Source: Streptomyces sp. TSRI0281 (lineage in GTDB: Bacteria > Actinomycetota > Actinomycetes > Streptomycetales > Streptomycetaceae). From it: a stretch of DNA of 64,000 bases. The stretch is from contig NZ_LWLE01000001.1 of the NCBI RefSeq assembly GCF_001905125.1, forward strand, positions 399,418 to 463,417. Direction: 5' to 3'. Shown here piece after piece: positions 25,396-33,868 of the stretch (position 1 is the first letter of the stretch; each line of letters starts with the position of its first letter). The position numbers and the translations under genes were made by a program. The notes below the pieces were generated by a model. It was given only the letters and a program-made list of their open reading frames with translations, was not told the origin of the DNA and made no database searches.

Positions 25396-26688
25396 TTGGC
25401 AGCCGACCGCCCCACCCGTCACACCGTGTCCGATCTTGCCGGGGAACGCGTCGATCACCGCTTCAAGTCGCTGCCGCCCGACGCGGAGGGCCTGACCGTC
25501 GGCGCCCTGGCCGCCGAGCGCCGCAACCTCTTCACCGGTGGCTTCACCACCCCGGTGCTCGCCCTGTCCGCCGAGTCGGTCGAGCACAACCTCGCCCTCC
25601 TGGAGACGTACGCCGAGCGCCACGGCCTCCTGTTCGCCCCGCACGGCAAGACGTCCATGTCGCCGCAGCTCTTCGCCGACCAGCTGGAGCGCGGCGCGTG
25701 GGGCATCACCGCGGCCGTCCCGCACCAGGCGCGGGTCTACCGGGCGTACGGAATCCAGCGGATCTTCCTGGCCAACGAGGTCGTCGACGCGGTGGCGCTG
25801 CACTGGCTGGCCGGTGAGCTGGCGGCCGACCCGGAGTTCCGCTTCGTCTGTTACGTCGACTCGGTGCGCGGCGTCGAGCTGATGGACGAGGCCCTGAGCG
25901 CCGCGGGCGCCGTGCGCCCGGTCGATGTCGTCGTGGAGCTGGGCGCGGGCGAGGGCGCGCGCACCGGCGCCCGGACCGGGGCGGACTGCGCGGCGGTCGC
26001 CGACGCGGTGGCCGCCACCGGGACCCTGCGCCTGGTGGGCGTCGCCGGGTACGAGGGCGAGGTGCCCGAGGCGTCACCTGAGCGCGTACGGGAGTGGCTG
26101 CGGCGGCTCGTCGCGCTGGCGGGCGACTTCGACCGGGCGGGCCGTTTCACCGGCTGCGACGAGATCATGATCAGCGCGGGGGGCAGCGCCTGGTTCGACG
26201 CGGTGGCGGACGTCTTCGCCGAGATCCCCGAACTGAGCGTGCCCGTACTGAAGTTGCTCCGCTCGGGCGCCTATGTCTCGCACGACGACGGCCACTACAA
26301 GCGCCTCACCCCCTTCAACCGGGTCCCCGGGGAGGGCGCGCTACAGCCCGCCTTCCGGATCTGGGCACAGGTCGTGTCCCGCCCGACCGGCGAACAGGCG
26401 TTCCTCAACGCGGGCAAGCGCGACGCGGCGTACGACCTCGACCTGCCCGAAGCGCAGGTCGTCCGCTCCGGCCGGGACGGCTCGGTACGGCCCGCGACGG
26501 GCATCACCGTCACCGGCCTCTCCGACCAGCACACCTGGGTACGTACGGAGCCGGGGGCGGAGCTGGAGGTGGGCGACTGGGTCGGGATGGGCCTGTCGCA
26601 CCCGTGCACCAGCTTCGACAAGTGGCAGCTGATTCCGCTGGTCACGGCGGACGGCACGGTCACGGACTACATCCGCACGTTCTTCTGA
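25396..26688 (+). CDS. D-threonine aldolase / D-serine dehydratase-like PLP enzyme
   Basis: A 430-residue fold-type III PLP enzyme (alanine-racemase-type N-domain). The PLP lysine motif is F-A-P-H-G-K-T near residue 75, and the barrel strands include F-L-A-N-E-V and I-M-I-S-A-G-G-S. The C-terminal DSD domain has H-D-D-G-H-Y and the metal-binding L-S-H-P-C pair (His and Cys) that marks zinc-dependent D-serine dehydratase-like enzymes. It is often annotated as amino acid deaminase. TTG 25396 is chosen because GAGGAG lies 6-8 bp before it; upstream codons run through the promoter. It is the first gene of the rightward arm. Confidence 0.9.
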   Translation: MAADRPTRHTVSDLAGERVDHRFKSLPPDAEGLTVGALAAERRNLFTGGFTTPVLALSAESVEHNLALLETYAERHGLLFAPHGKTSMSPQLFADQLERGAWGITAAVPHQARVYRAYGIQRIFLANEVVDAVALHWLAGELAADPEFRFVCYVDSVRGVELMDEALSAAGAVRPVDVVVELGAGEGARTGARTGADCAAVADAVAATGTLRLVGVAGYEGEVPEASPERVREWLRRLVALAGDFDRAGRFTGCDEIMISAGGSAWFDAVADVFAEIPELSVPVLKLLRSGAYVSHDDGHYKRLTPFNRVPGEGALQPAFRIWAQVVSRPTGEQAFLNAGKRDAAYDLDLPEAQVVRSGRDGSVRPATGITVTGLSDQHTWVRTEPGAELEVGDWVGMGLSHPCTSFDKWQLIPLVTADGTVTDYIRTFF

Positions 26689-26769
26689 GCCCACCCGGGG
26701 CGCTCTCCCTACGGGGGGGCGCCCCCTCGGACAAGGCCCCCGCCCCCAGGCGGGCCCAGCCCGCCGGGC

Positions 26770-26820
26770 CCGCCTGCCCGTCCCGCCCGTCCTGCCCGTC
26801 CCGCCCGTCCCGCCCGTCCC
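26770..26820. repeat. Tandem CCCGTCCCGC-type decamers
   Basis: About five near-identical 9-10-bp units (TCCCGCCCG / TCCTGCCCG) directly precede the D-aminoacylase ribosome binding site. It is low-complexity sequence; an effect on transcript structure is possible but not shown. Confidence 0.6.
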
Positions 26821-26837
26821 CGAAAGGTGACACCCCC

Positions 26838-28472
26838 ATGGACCTGGTCATCCGCGACGCGCTGGTCGTCGACGGCACCGCCGCCCCCGCCCACCGCGCC
26901 GACGTAGCCGTCGACGGCGGCCGGATCACCGAGATCCACGCCGAGGGCGCCCCCGGCCCGCGCCCCACCGCCACCCGCACCCTCGACGCCGACGGTCTCG
27001 CCCTCTCCCCCGGCTTCATCGACATGCACGCCCACAGCGACCTGGCACTGCTGCGGGACCCGGACCACAGCGCGAAGGCGGCGCAGGGCGTCACCCTCGA
27101 AGTGCTGGGCCAGGACGGCCTGTCGTACGCCCCCGTCGACGACCGCACGCTCGCCGAGGTACGTCGCTCCATCAGTGGGTGGAACGGCGGGGCCCCCGAG
27201 GACACGGGCGTCGACTTCGACTGGCGCACGGTCGGCGGCTATCTGGACCGGCTCGACAACAACTTCGGCGGCCAGGGCATCGCGGTCAACGCCGCCTACC
27301 TCGTCCCGCAGGGCACGGTCCGGATGTACGCCGTGGGGTGGGACGACCGGCCCGCCACCGAGGCCGAGCTGAACCGGATGAGGGAGCTGGTCGCCCAGGG
27401 CATGGCCGAGGGCGCGGTCGGCATGTCCTCGGGGCTGACGTACACCCCCGGGATGTACGCGGACGACGCCGAACTCACCGAGCTGTGCCGGGTGGTGGCC
27501 CGGTACGACGGCTACTACTGCCCGCACCACCGCTCGTACGGCGCGGGCGCGCTGGCGGCGTACGAGGAGATGGTGCAGCTCACCCGTAACGCGGGCTGCG
27601 CCCTCCATCTCGCCCACGCCACCATGAACTTCGGCGTGAACAAGGGGAAGGCGCCGGATCTGCTGACCCTGCTCGACGGCGCCCTGGCCGCGGGCGCCGA
27701 CATCTCCCTGGACACCTACCCGTACACTCCCGGCTGCACGACGCTCGTCGCGTTGCTGCCGAGCTGGGCGAGCGAGGGCGGCCCGGAGTCGGTCCTCACG
27801 CGTCTCGCGGACGGGGCGACGGCGGAGAAGATACGGCACCACCTGGAGGTGCTGGGCTCGGACGGCTGCCACGGGGTGCCGATCGAGTGGGACACCATCG
27901 AGATCTCGGGCGTCGGCGCACCGGGGCTGGCCGATTATGTCGGCCGTACGGTGGCGGAGTCGGCCCGGCTGCGCGGCGAGGCCCCCTGGCTGACCGCGCG
28001 GCGGCTGCTGACGGAGGACCGGCTCGGCACGACGATCCTCCAGCATGTCGGACACGAGGAGAACGTCCAGCAGATCATGCGCCACCGGGTGCACACCGGG
28101 GGCAGCGACGGCATCCTCCAGGGGGAGAAGCCGCACCCGCGCGCGTACGGCACGTTCCCGCAGTATCTCGGCCGCTACGTCCGCGAGCTGGGCATCCTGT
28201 CGCTGGAGGAGTGCGTCGCCCATCTGACGTCCCGCCCGGCCGCCCGGCTGCGGCTGGCGGACCGCGGCCTCGTCCGCGAGGGCTACCGCGCCGACCTGGT
28301 CCTGTTCGACCCGGCGACCGTGGCGGCGGGATCGACGTTCGAGGAGCCGCGCACCTTGCCGGTGGGCATCCCGCACGTACTGATCGACGGCCGCTTCGTC
28401 ATCGAGGACGGCCGGCGGACCTCGGTCCTGGCGGGACGGTCGATACGGGGCGCGGGGAGCGTACGGCGCTGA
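26838..28472 (+). CDS. N-acyl-D-amino-acid deacylase (amidohydrolase superfamily)
   Basis: A 544-residue metal hydrolase that should release D-amino acids from N-acyl forms. The small beta domain is followed by the metal site F-I-D-M-H-A-H-S-D near residue 62. Later residues fitting the site include the H-L-A-H-A-T strand and the G-G-S-D-G-I-L strand carrying the catalytic Asp. The segment that is GNCG in classical D-aminoacylases is G-Q-D-G here, so the bridging Cys appears replaced by Asp. ATG 26838 follows CGAAAGGTGA. It lies 149 bp after the PLP enzyme in the same direction; the two probably act in sequence. Confidence 0.88.
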   Translation: MDLVIRDALVVDGTAAPAHRADVAVDGGRITEIHAEGAPGPRPTATRTLDADGLALSPGFIDMHAHSDLALLRDPDHSAKAAQGVTLEVLGQDGLSYAPVDDRTLAEVRRSISGWNGGAPEDTGVDFDWRTVGGYLDRLDNNFGGQGIAVNAAYLVPQGTVRMYAVGWDDRPATEAELNRMRELVAQGMAEGAVGMSSGLTYTPGMYADDAELTELCRVVARYDGYYCPHHRSYGAGALAAYEEMVQLTRNAGCALHLAHATMNFGVNKGKAPDLLTLLDGALAAGADISLDTYPYTPGCTTLVALLPSWASEGGPESVLTRLADGATAEKIRHHLEVLGSDGCHGVPIEWDTIEISGVGAPGLADYVGRTVAESARLRGEAPWLTARRLLTEDRLGTTILQHVGHEENVQQIMRHRVHTGGSDGILQGEKPHPRAYGTFPQYLGRYVRELGILSLEECVAHLTSRPAARLRLADRGLVREGYRADLVLFDPATVAAGSTFEEPRTLPVGIPHVLIDGRFVIEDGRRTSVLAGRSIRGAGSVRR

Positions 28473-28515
28473 GGAACGGGGCGAACGGGAGCGTACGGGG
28501 CTGAGGAACCGGGCG
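28455..28515. repeat. 29-bp tandem duplication across the D-aminoacylase stop
   Basis: Copies at 28455-28483 and 28487-28515 share 27 of 29 bases (core GAGCGTACGG..CTGAGGAAC). The first copy includes the TGA stop codon. It suggests a recent local duplication at the gene end. Confidence 0.7.
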
Positions 28516-28517
28516 GG

Positions 28518-29360
28518 TCAGGTTCCGGCCGCCCGCTCGCGGGCCCAGGCCAGGTCCTCCTCGGTCGGGGCGTCGTCCTGGGTGAGCCTGCGCCGCCAGT
28601 AGCCGCTGAACTCCACCGACTCCTTGGGCAGCCGCCGCTCCTCGACCAGATGGCGGCGCAGCGCCCGGACCTCCCCCGCCTCCCCCGCGATCCACGCGGC
28701 GCCCGCCCCGTCGCCGGGGAGCCGTGCCGCGCGGACCGCCCCGAGCAGCGAACCGCCCCGGTCGCGGTGCACCCAGTGCACGCCCACCCCGGCGGCGGAC
28801 GGCAGCTCCTGCTCCTCGGCCGCGTCCGCGACCTCGATGTACGCCAGGGCCCGCGCCCCGGCCGGCAGCGCTTCGAGCAGCGTGCCGATCGCCGGGAGCG
28901 CGGTCTCGTCACCGGCGAGCAGCAGCCAGTCGGACGCGGGCAGCGGGCGGGCGTACATCGAGGAGGGCCCGACCATGCCGAGCACATCGCCGGGGCGGGC
29001 GGCCGAGACCCAGCGGGTGGCGGGGCCGGTGTCGCCGTGGAGCACGAAGTCGACGGTCATCGCGTTGCGTCCGCGGTCGTAGGAGCGGACGGTGAAGCCG
29101 CGCATCCAGGGGCGTTCGCTCTCGGGGATCGCCAGGTACGCCTCGTACCAGCGCATCCCGTAGGTGTCGTCGGCGTCCTGCCGGGGCAGCCGGGGCACCC
29201 GCTGCCCCTCGCGCGGGAGGCAGAGCTTCATCTGCTGGTCGGGGCGGTCCTCCATGAGGACCGGCAGGTCCTCCCCGGTGAAGGTGACGCGCGCCGTCCT
29301 GGGGGTGACCCGACGGACGTCCGTGACCTGTACATATGTGACCGACAGCGCCTGACTCAT
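28518..29360 (-). CDS. Siderophore-interacting FAD/NAD(P)H ferric reductase
   Basis: A 280-residue protein of the SIP/ViuB family, which reduces ferric iron from siderophores in the cytoplasm. The FAD-binding domain includes R-G-F-T-V-R-S-Y-D, and the D-F-V-L-H-G-D-T-G-P-A-T-R-W segment is family-specific. The C-terminal NAD(P) domain has L-L-L-A-G-D-E-T-A-L-P-A-I-G and A-A-W-I-A-G-E-A-G. ATG 29360 follows GGAGAGGGG at a spacing of about 12 bp; GTG 29381 is an alternative. It is divergent from a TetR gene, with two operator-like sites in the gap. Confidence 0.92.
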   Translation of the reverse strand: MSQALSVTYVQVTDVRRVTPRTARVTFTGEDLPVLMEDRPDQQMKLCLPREGQRVPRLPRQDADDTYGMRWYEAYLAIPESERPWMRGFTVRSYDRGRNAMTVDFVLHGDTGPATRWVSAARPGDVLGMVGPSSMYARPLPASDWLLLAGDETALPAIGTLLEALPAGARALAYIEVADAAEEQELPSAAGVGVHWVHRDRGGSLLGAVRAARLPGDGAGAAWIAGEAGEVRALRRHLVEERRLPKESVEFSGYWRRRLTQDDAPTEEDLAWARERAAGT

Positions 29361-29384
29361 CGGGCCGGGCCCCTCTCCCACTGA

Positions 29385-29435
29385 TACCTTACGAGGTAAA
29401 GAATTACCCGGCCGAAGTTACTTTATGGCGTAAGG
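29385..29435. promoter_or_regulatory. Two inverted operator-like sites between SIP and TetR genes
   Basis: CCTTACGAGGTAAAG (29387-29401) and, in reverse orientation, CCTTACGCCATAAAG (29421-29435) share 12 of 15 bases. The first is inside the dyad TACCT-TACG-AGGTA; the second has TTAC/GTAA arms. They cover the shared promoter, and the second abuts the TetR ribosome binding site, so autorepression is likely. Confidence 0.65.
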
Positions 29436-29443
29436 AGTCGCAA

Positions 29444-30280
29444 GTGGTGGTCTTTGCCGGGCAGGGTGACGCCCGCCGTTCCCTCTCCCTGCTGTGGCGC
29501 GGGGACGCTCCGGCACAGCCGCACGGCGGGCCGGGACCCAAGCCCCGGCTGAGCGTGGACGCGATCGTCGCCGCCGCCGTCACGGTCGCCGACACGGAGG
29601 GCATGGCCGCACTCTCGATGCGCGCGGTGGGCGACCGGCTCGGCCGGACGGCGATGGCGCTCTACACCTACGTCCCGGGCAAGAGCGAACTGCTGGACCT
29701 CATGTACGACGCGGTACACGCCGAACTCCCCGCGCACTACCCGGAGTCGGCCGACTGGCGGGCCTCGCTCACCGCCTGGGCGCGGGACCTGCTGGAGTTC
29801 TGCGTCCGCCACCCCTGGGTGCTCCAGGTCTCCCGGGCCCGTCCGGTGCTGGGCCCGCACGAGTACGCGGGCCTGGACACGCTCGTCCGGCTGCTCCAGG
29901 GGACCGGGCTCGATGCCCGGGTCCTGCGGCGGCTGGTGGGGACGCTGTTCCACTTCGTGCGCGGCGCGGCGGGGACGGTGGCCGATTCCCGGCAGGCGGC
30001 GGCGGTGACCGGCAGTTCGGACGAGGAGTGGTGGGCGGCCCGCGCGGCGGTGCTCGGCGAGATCGCCCCGGACTTCGCGCACCGCTTCCCCGCCGTGAGC
30101 CGGCTGGAGCGCGAGGGCACGCCGGACGCGCCGTCGGCCGACGACCCGGTGCCGTATCCGGAGCGGGAGGCGCGCGAGACGTTCCGGGTGGGCCTGGAGG
30201 TGCTGCTGGACGGCATCGGCGCACGCGTCACCGCACACGAAGCACACGAAGCCGACAACGCGAACGCCGCACGGGCCTGA
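29444..30280 (+). CDS. TetR family regulator with TetR_C-type C-terminal domain
   Basis: A 278-residue regulator. Residues 1-35 are a Gly/Pro-rich extension. The TetR helix-turn-helix covers about 38-85 (V-G-D-R-L-G-R-T-A-M-A-L-Y-T-Y), and the ligand domain starts near 100 with W-R-A-S-L-T-A-W-A-R. The A-L-Y-T-Y-V-P-G-K-S-E-L pattern fits the tetracyclin-repressor-C subgroup. GTG 29444 follows AAGGAG at 6 bp. It is divergent from the siderophore-interacting protein gene and probably represses it. The ligand is unknown. Confidence 0.9.
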   Translation: MVVFAGQGDARRSLSLLWRGDAPAQPHGGPGPKPRLSVDAIVAAAVTVADTEGMAALSMRAVGDRLGRTAMALYTYVPGKSELLDLMYDAVHAELPAHYPESADWRASLTAWARDLLEFCVRHPWVLQVSRARPVLGPHEYAGLDTLVRLLQGTGLDARVLRRLVGTLFHFVRGAAGTVADSRQAAAVTGSSDEEWWAARAAVLGEIAPDFAHRFPAVSRLEREGTPDAPSADDPVPYPEREARETFRVGLEVLLDGIGARVTAHEAHEADNANAARA

Positions 30281-30298
30281 GTCACGGCCCGTGCGGCG
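30265..30298. terminator. Bidirectional terminator between TetR and protease genes
   Basis: Perfect 13-bp stem (30265-30277 with 30286-30298), 8-nt loop that contains the TetR stop codon. It serves the convergent genes ending at 30280 and 30337. Confidence 0.78.
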
Positions 30299-30336
30299 TC
30301 CGCGGTGTCTAACGTGCGATTACGGGAGTGACAGGG

Positions 30337-31215
30337 TTACGGCTTGGGCAGGGCGCAGCCGGCCCGGTTCAGGTCGATCTTGCTACCCGCGCCTATGCAC
30401 GGGACCATGTTGTACGTCTGCTGGGCGTAGTTGATGCCTTCGCGGACGGTCACGTTGCCGCTCTCGTCGACCTCGCACGGGTTGTTGTCCGTGCACTGCT
30501 GACCGTCCTCATTGCCCGTGTTGTTGACGGCGACCACCTTGCCGGTCGCGTTGTTGATCACCGGGGAGCCGGACGTACCGCCGATGGTCTGGCAGGCGGA
30601 GGTGTAGCGGACCGAGTCCTTCCAGGTCCACTGGCCCTCCTTCAGGCGGTAGGCGAAGCCGTCGACGTTGCAGCCGTACGTGCGCTTCCAGTACCCGGAG
30701 ACGACGGTGATCGCGGCGCCCGCCGTCGGGTGGGCGGTCTCCAGCTCCAGCGCCTTGATGCCGTAGCTGCTCTCGATCTGGGCGTAGGTCCTGGTGAGCT
30801 GGTACAGCGAGATGTCCGTGTCGGTCATCGTGCCGTAGGCGATCTTGCTGGCCCGCAGGGTGCCGACGCCGCTGCCCGCGGCGTTGAGCAGGGTGAACGA
30901 GCGGGTGGACGGCTGGTTGAGCACGACCTGGCCGGGGCCCGGGAAGCCGGACTCCATGCAGTGCCCGTTGGAGAGCACGAGGGCGGGGTCGGTGGGCTGC
31001 GAGCCGGGTGCGCGGACCACGGAGCCGGAACAGTTGCTCAACGCCACGGTCCCGGCGAAGTTGACCGCCTTGGGCTTGGCCGTGGCATGCGCGTCGCCCG
31101 AAACCTTCGCTTCGGCCTTGACTCCGGGCGGCGCCGGGGACGCCGCGACAGCGGGCGCGACCCCCGCTCCCAGGAGCAGGACAGCGAGGAATGCACCGAC
31201 GAGAGGCTTCTTCAT
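30337..31215 (-). CDS. Secreted trypsin-like serine protease
   Basis: A 292-residue exported protease of the S1/V8-like fold. The signal peptide (residues 1-25) ends A-V-A-A. The catalytic triad is visible as His85 (L-S-N-G-H-C), Asp134 (T-D-T-D-I-S) and Ser215 (G-G-T-S-G-S-P). Six or more cysteines (61, 86, 182, 208 and a C-terminal group) suggest disulfides. ATG 31215 follows GGAGGGGAC. It is monocistronic, between a terminator and the HxlR gene. Confidence 0.9.
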   Translation of the reverse strand: MKKPLVGAFLAVLLLGAGVAPAVAASPAPPGVKAEAKVSGDAHATAKPKAVNFAGTVALSNCSGSVVRAPGSQPTDPALVLSNGHCMESGFPGPGQVVLNQPSTRSFTLLNAAGSGVGTLRASKIAYGTMTDTDISLYQLTRTYAQIESSYGIKALELETAHPTAGAAITVVSGYWKRTYGCNVDGFAYRLKEGQWTWKDSVRYTSACQTIGGTSGSPVINNATGKVVAVNNTGNEDGQQCTDNNPCEVDESGNVTVREGINYAQQTYNMVPCIGAGSKIDLNRAGCALPKP

Positions 31216-31310
31216 GGGGGGTCCCCTCCAGTGATGTCAGTGACCGGAAATCTTCCGGTTTTTGACATGCGCATGTTGGCGTACATGCGGGGACGCCACA
31301 AGGGGCGAAT

Positions 31311-31784
31311 TCAAGCCGTCCGTACGGCACTACGGCGGGCCGCCGACCGCGCACCGCGTACCGGGCCCGGCCCGGCCGCCGAATCGCCCCCGTACCCCGG
31401 CCCGTTCGCGCGGTCGTCCCCGACCTCGGACCGGTCGGCCGGCTCGGGCTCCTCGCCGCCCCGGCGGATGTGGTCCCGCCCCCAGGAACCGAGCGGGCCC
31501 AGCGCCTCGTTCAGCGTGAAGCCGAGCGGAGTCAGCGAATACTCGACGCGGGGCGGCACTTCGGCGTGCACCTCGCGGTGCACGATGCCGTCGTCCACCA
31601 GCTCCTTCAGATGGGAGCTGAGCACCTTCTCCGTCACCCCGGGCACCTGCCTGCGCAGCTCACCGAAACGGCAGGTGCCCTCGTTGAGCGCCCAGAGGAT
31701 CAGCACTTTCCACTTGCCGCCGATCACATCCATGGCCGCGTCGATCCCGCAGACGAACGGCCCGGGCCGTCGTACGAATCCCAT
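31311..31784 (-). CDS. HxlR family transcriptional regulator
   Basis: A 157-residue winged-helix regulator. The HxlR core spans residues 8-105: C-G-I-D-A-A-M-D-V-I-G-G-K-W-K-V-L-I-L, R-F-G-E-L-R-R, and the wing with V-E-Y-S-L-T-P-L-G. The cysteine at position 12 is the one that serves as a redox sensor in some members. The last 50 residues are a Gly/Ala/Arg-rich tail. It is divergent from a broken oxidoreductase gene, with a clear palindrome between them, so it probably regulated that gene. Confidence 0.92.
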   Translation of the reverse strand: MGFVRRPGPFVCGIDAAMDVIGGKWKVLILWALNEGTCRFGELRRQVPGVTEKVLSSHLKELVDDGIVHREVHAEVPPRVEYSLTPLGFTLNEALGPLGSWGRDHIRRGGEEPEPADRSEVGDDRANGPGYGGDSAAGPGPVRGARSAARRSAVRTA

Positions 31785-31822
31785 CGTCCCCCTCCCACCA
31801 GGTCACTGACCGCGAGGTAACC

Positions 31823-31840
31823 ACCCACTCCGAAGTGGGT
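31823..31840. promoter_or_regulatory. Probable HxlR operator
   Basis: ACCCACT-CCGA-AGTGGGT is a perfect 7-bp inverted repeat in the 94-bp gap between HxlR (start 31784) and the oxidoreductase pseudogene (start 31879). HxlR regulators usually bind such dyads next to the divergent gene they control. Confidence 0.6.
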
Positions 31841-31878
31841 ACTTGAGCCTCCCGAAGCTTTCGATCAGCCTAGTCTTC

Positions 31879-32712
31879 ATGCCCGACAACACCTCTGAAA
31901 AGACCCGGATCAGCCTTCTCGGGCTCGGTGCCATGGGCACCGCGCTCGCCCGTACCTGGCTCGCCGCCGGGCACCCCCTGACCCTCTGAAACCGCAGCCC
32001 GGGCCGGTCCGCCGCACTCGCCGCCGACGGAGCGCGGGTGGCCGCGACAGCCGCCGAGGCCGTGGCCGAGAACGGTCTCGTCGTGCTCTGCCTGCTGGAC
32101 GACGCCTCGGTCGGCGACGCACTGGCCGACGCCGATCTCACCGGCAAGGACCTCGTCGACCTCACCACCACCACCCCGGCCGAGGCGCGGGAACGCGCGC
32201 AGTGGGCGGCCGGGCGCGGCGCCCGCTTCCTGGACGGCGGGATCATGGCGGTCCCGTCGATGATCGGCGCGCCGGGCTCCGGCGGCTATGTCCTCTACAG
32301 CGGGTCCCGCGAGCTGTTCGAGGACCGCAAGGACGTACTGGCCGTGCCCGCCGGTACGAAGTACGTGGGGGCGGACGCCGGATTCGCCGCCCTGTACGAC
32401 GTGGCGCTGCTGAGTGCGATGTACGGGATGTTCGCCGGGATCTCGCACGCCTTCGCGCTGGTGCGTGAGGAGGAGATCGAGGCCGGGGAGTTCGGCTCGC
32501 TGCTGGCGGACTGGCTCATCGCCATGGCCCCGCACGCCCGTTCGTTCGCCGCCGGTCCGGACGGCGGCGACCCCGCGGACCAGGACACGACCAGTCCCGC
32601 GGTGGTGGCCGCGGGCCATGCCACGCTGCTGCGCACCGCCGTGGAGCAGGGCGTCGGCACCGGTCCGCTGACCGCGTTCATGGCCGCCCCGGGAGAGGGC
32701 GCGGCCGGCTGA
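31879..32712 (+). pseudogene. NAD(P)-binding 6PGDH/imine-reductase-like gene with in-frame TGA
   Basis: From ATG 31879 the frame encodes a Rossmann start (I-S-L-L-G-L-G-A-M-G-T-A-L-A) typical of beta-hydroxyacid-dehydrogenase/imine-reductase proteins. TGA at 31987-31989 (codon 37) then interrupts it exactly where relatives have Trp in V-W-N-R-S/T. The same frame continues without further stops to 32712 with the remaining Rossmann fold and the helical C-domain, 278 codons in all. A restart at GTG 32038 would lack the dinucleotide-binding motif, so the product is likely inactive. A single TGG-to-TGA change or a sequencing error explains it. It is divergent from the HxlR gene. Confidence 0.82.
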
Positions 32713-32814
32713 ACCGGCGCACGGAGCCCGGCCGCCCGAGGGACCCGCCCCGCAGCCGGGTTGCGGAGCGGCCGGAAATGGCCCGGCACCGCCCCGGCTG
32801 CGTACCGTCGTCGT

Positions 32815-33627
32815 ATGACACTCGACCTCGACGCGTACTTCGCCCGCATCGGCTGGAAAGGGGAACCCCGCCCCACCGTGGAGGTGCTGCGCTCCGTGCA
32901 CCGCGCCCACATGCTGGGCATCCCGTTCGAGAACCTGGAACCGGTCCTCGGCTCCGCGCCCTCCCTGGCGCTCGCCGATCTGGAGGCCAAGCTCGTCCTC
33001 GGCGGGCGCGGCGGGTACTGCTACGAGCACAACACCCTGCTCTCGGCCGTGTTGAAGAGGCTCGGCTTCACGGTGACGCTGCTCGCCGCCCGGGTGCTGC
33101 TGGGGGCCGCCCCCGGTGACATCCGGCCCCGGACGCACATGCTGATGCGGGTGGACGTGCCGGGCGGGGACACTCCCTGGCTGGCCGACGTCGGCTTCGG
33201 AGCCGTGAGCGCACTGCTGGAGCCGATCCCGCTGGTGGCGGACGCGGAGCTGTTCGACGGCCCGCGCCACCACCGGCTCGTGCACACCCCGCACGACGGG
33301 CCGCTGGAGCTGTGGGAGCTGCAGACGGAGAAGGGCGGCGCCTGGGAGCCGCAGTACGCCTTCACGCTGGAGCCGTTCGAGGCGCCGGACTTCGACGTGA
33401 TCAACTGGCACATCGCGACCAACCCCCGCTCGCCGTTCCAGCAGGCGGTGTACGCCCAGCTCACGCGGCCGGGCTCCCATCTGGCCCTGTCGGGTCTCGA
33501 TCTGGTCGAGACGGCCGACGACGGCACGGTCACGGAGCGGCAGCTGCCGGATTCGGCCGAGGCGCTCCGCGTCCTGCGGGACGACTTCGGCATCCGCGTC
33601 CCGGAGGGGACCCGGCTCCCGGAGTGA
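32815..33627 (+). CDS. Arylamine N-acetyltransferase
   Basis: A 270-residue NAT that transfers acetyl from acetyl-CoA to arylamines or hydrazines. The Cys-His-Asp triad is present: Cys69 in R-G-G-Y-C-Y-E, His108 in R-T-H-M-L, Asp125 in L-A-D-V-G-F-G. The length is normal for the family. ATG 32815 is preceded by only a weak ribosome binding site. It is 102 bp after the oxidoreductase pseudogene in the same direction. Confidence 0.95.
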   Translation: MTLDLDAYFARIGWKGEPRPTVEVLRSVHRAHMLGIPFENLEPVLGSAPSLALADLEAKLVLGGRGGYCYEHNTLLSAVLKRLGFTVTLLAARVLLGAAPGDIRPRTHMLMRVDVPGGDTPWLADVGFGAVSALLEPIPLVADAELFDGPRHHRLVHTPHDGPLELWELQTEKGGAWEPQYAFTLEPFEAPDFDVINWHIATNPRSPFQQAVYAQLTRPGSHLALSGLDLVETADDGTVTERQLPDSAEALRVLRDDFGIRVPEGTRLPE

Positions 33628-33868
33628 CGGGCCGGGTCCGGACTCGGTCCCGCGGCGGCTCCCGCGGCGATCACGTGGCCCATCTCACCCGCCCCCGCCC
33701 GCCGCGCCCGCATTCCAAGCCCGTGCGCCGTCCCGGCCAGGGTTCCCACGGTCCGGGCGGGGGGACACATTCCGTTGGAAGCCGGGCCGCTCCGGCGGCT
33801 CCCCCGTCAGGAGCAGCGGGCGGGCAATCTCCGCGCACCGCGTGAAACACGGTCGTAAGCTCGCAGAC

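Noticed and set aside
31987..31989. TGA read as selenocysteine
   Set aside because: The position is Trp in relatives, not Cys, and no selenocysteine insertion hairpin or selenoprotein context is visible.
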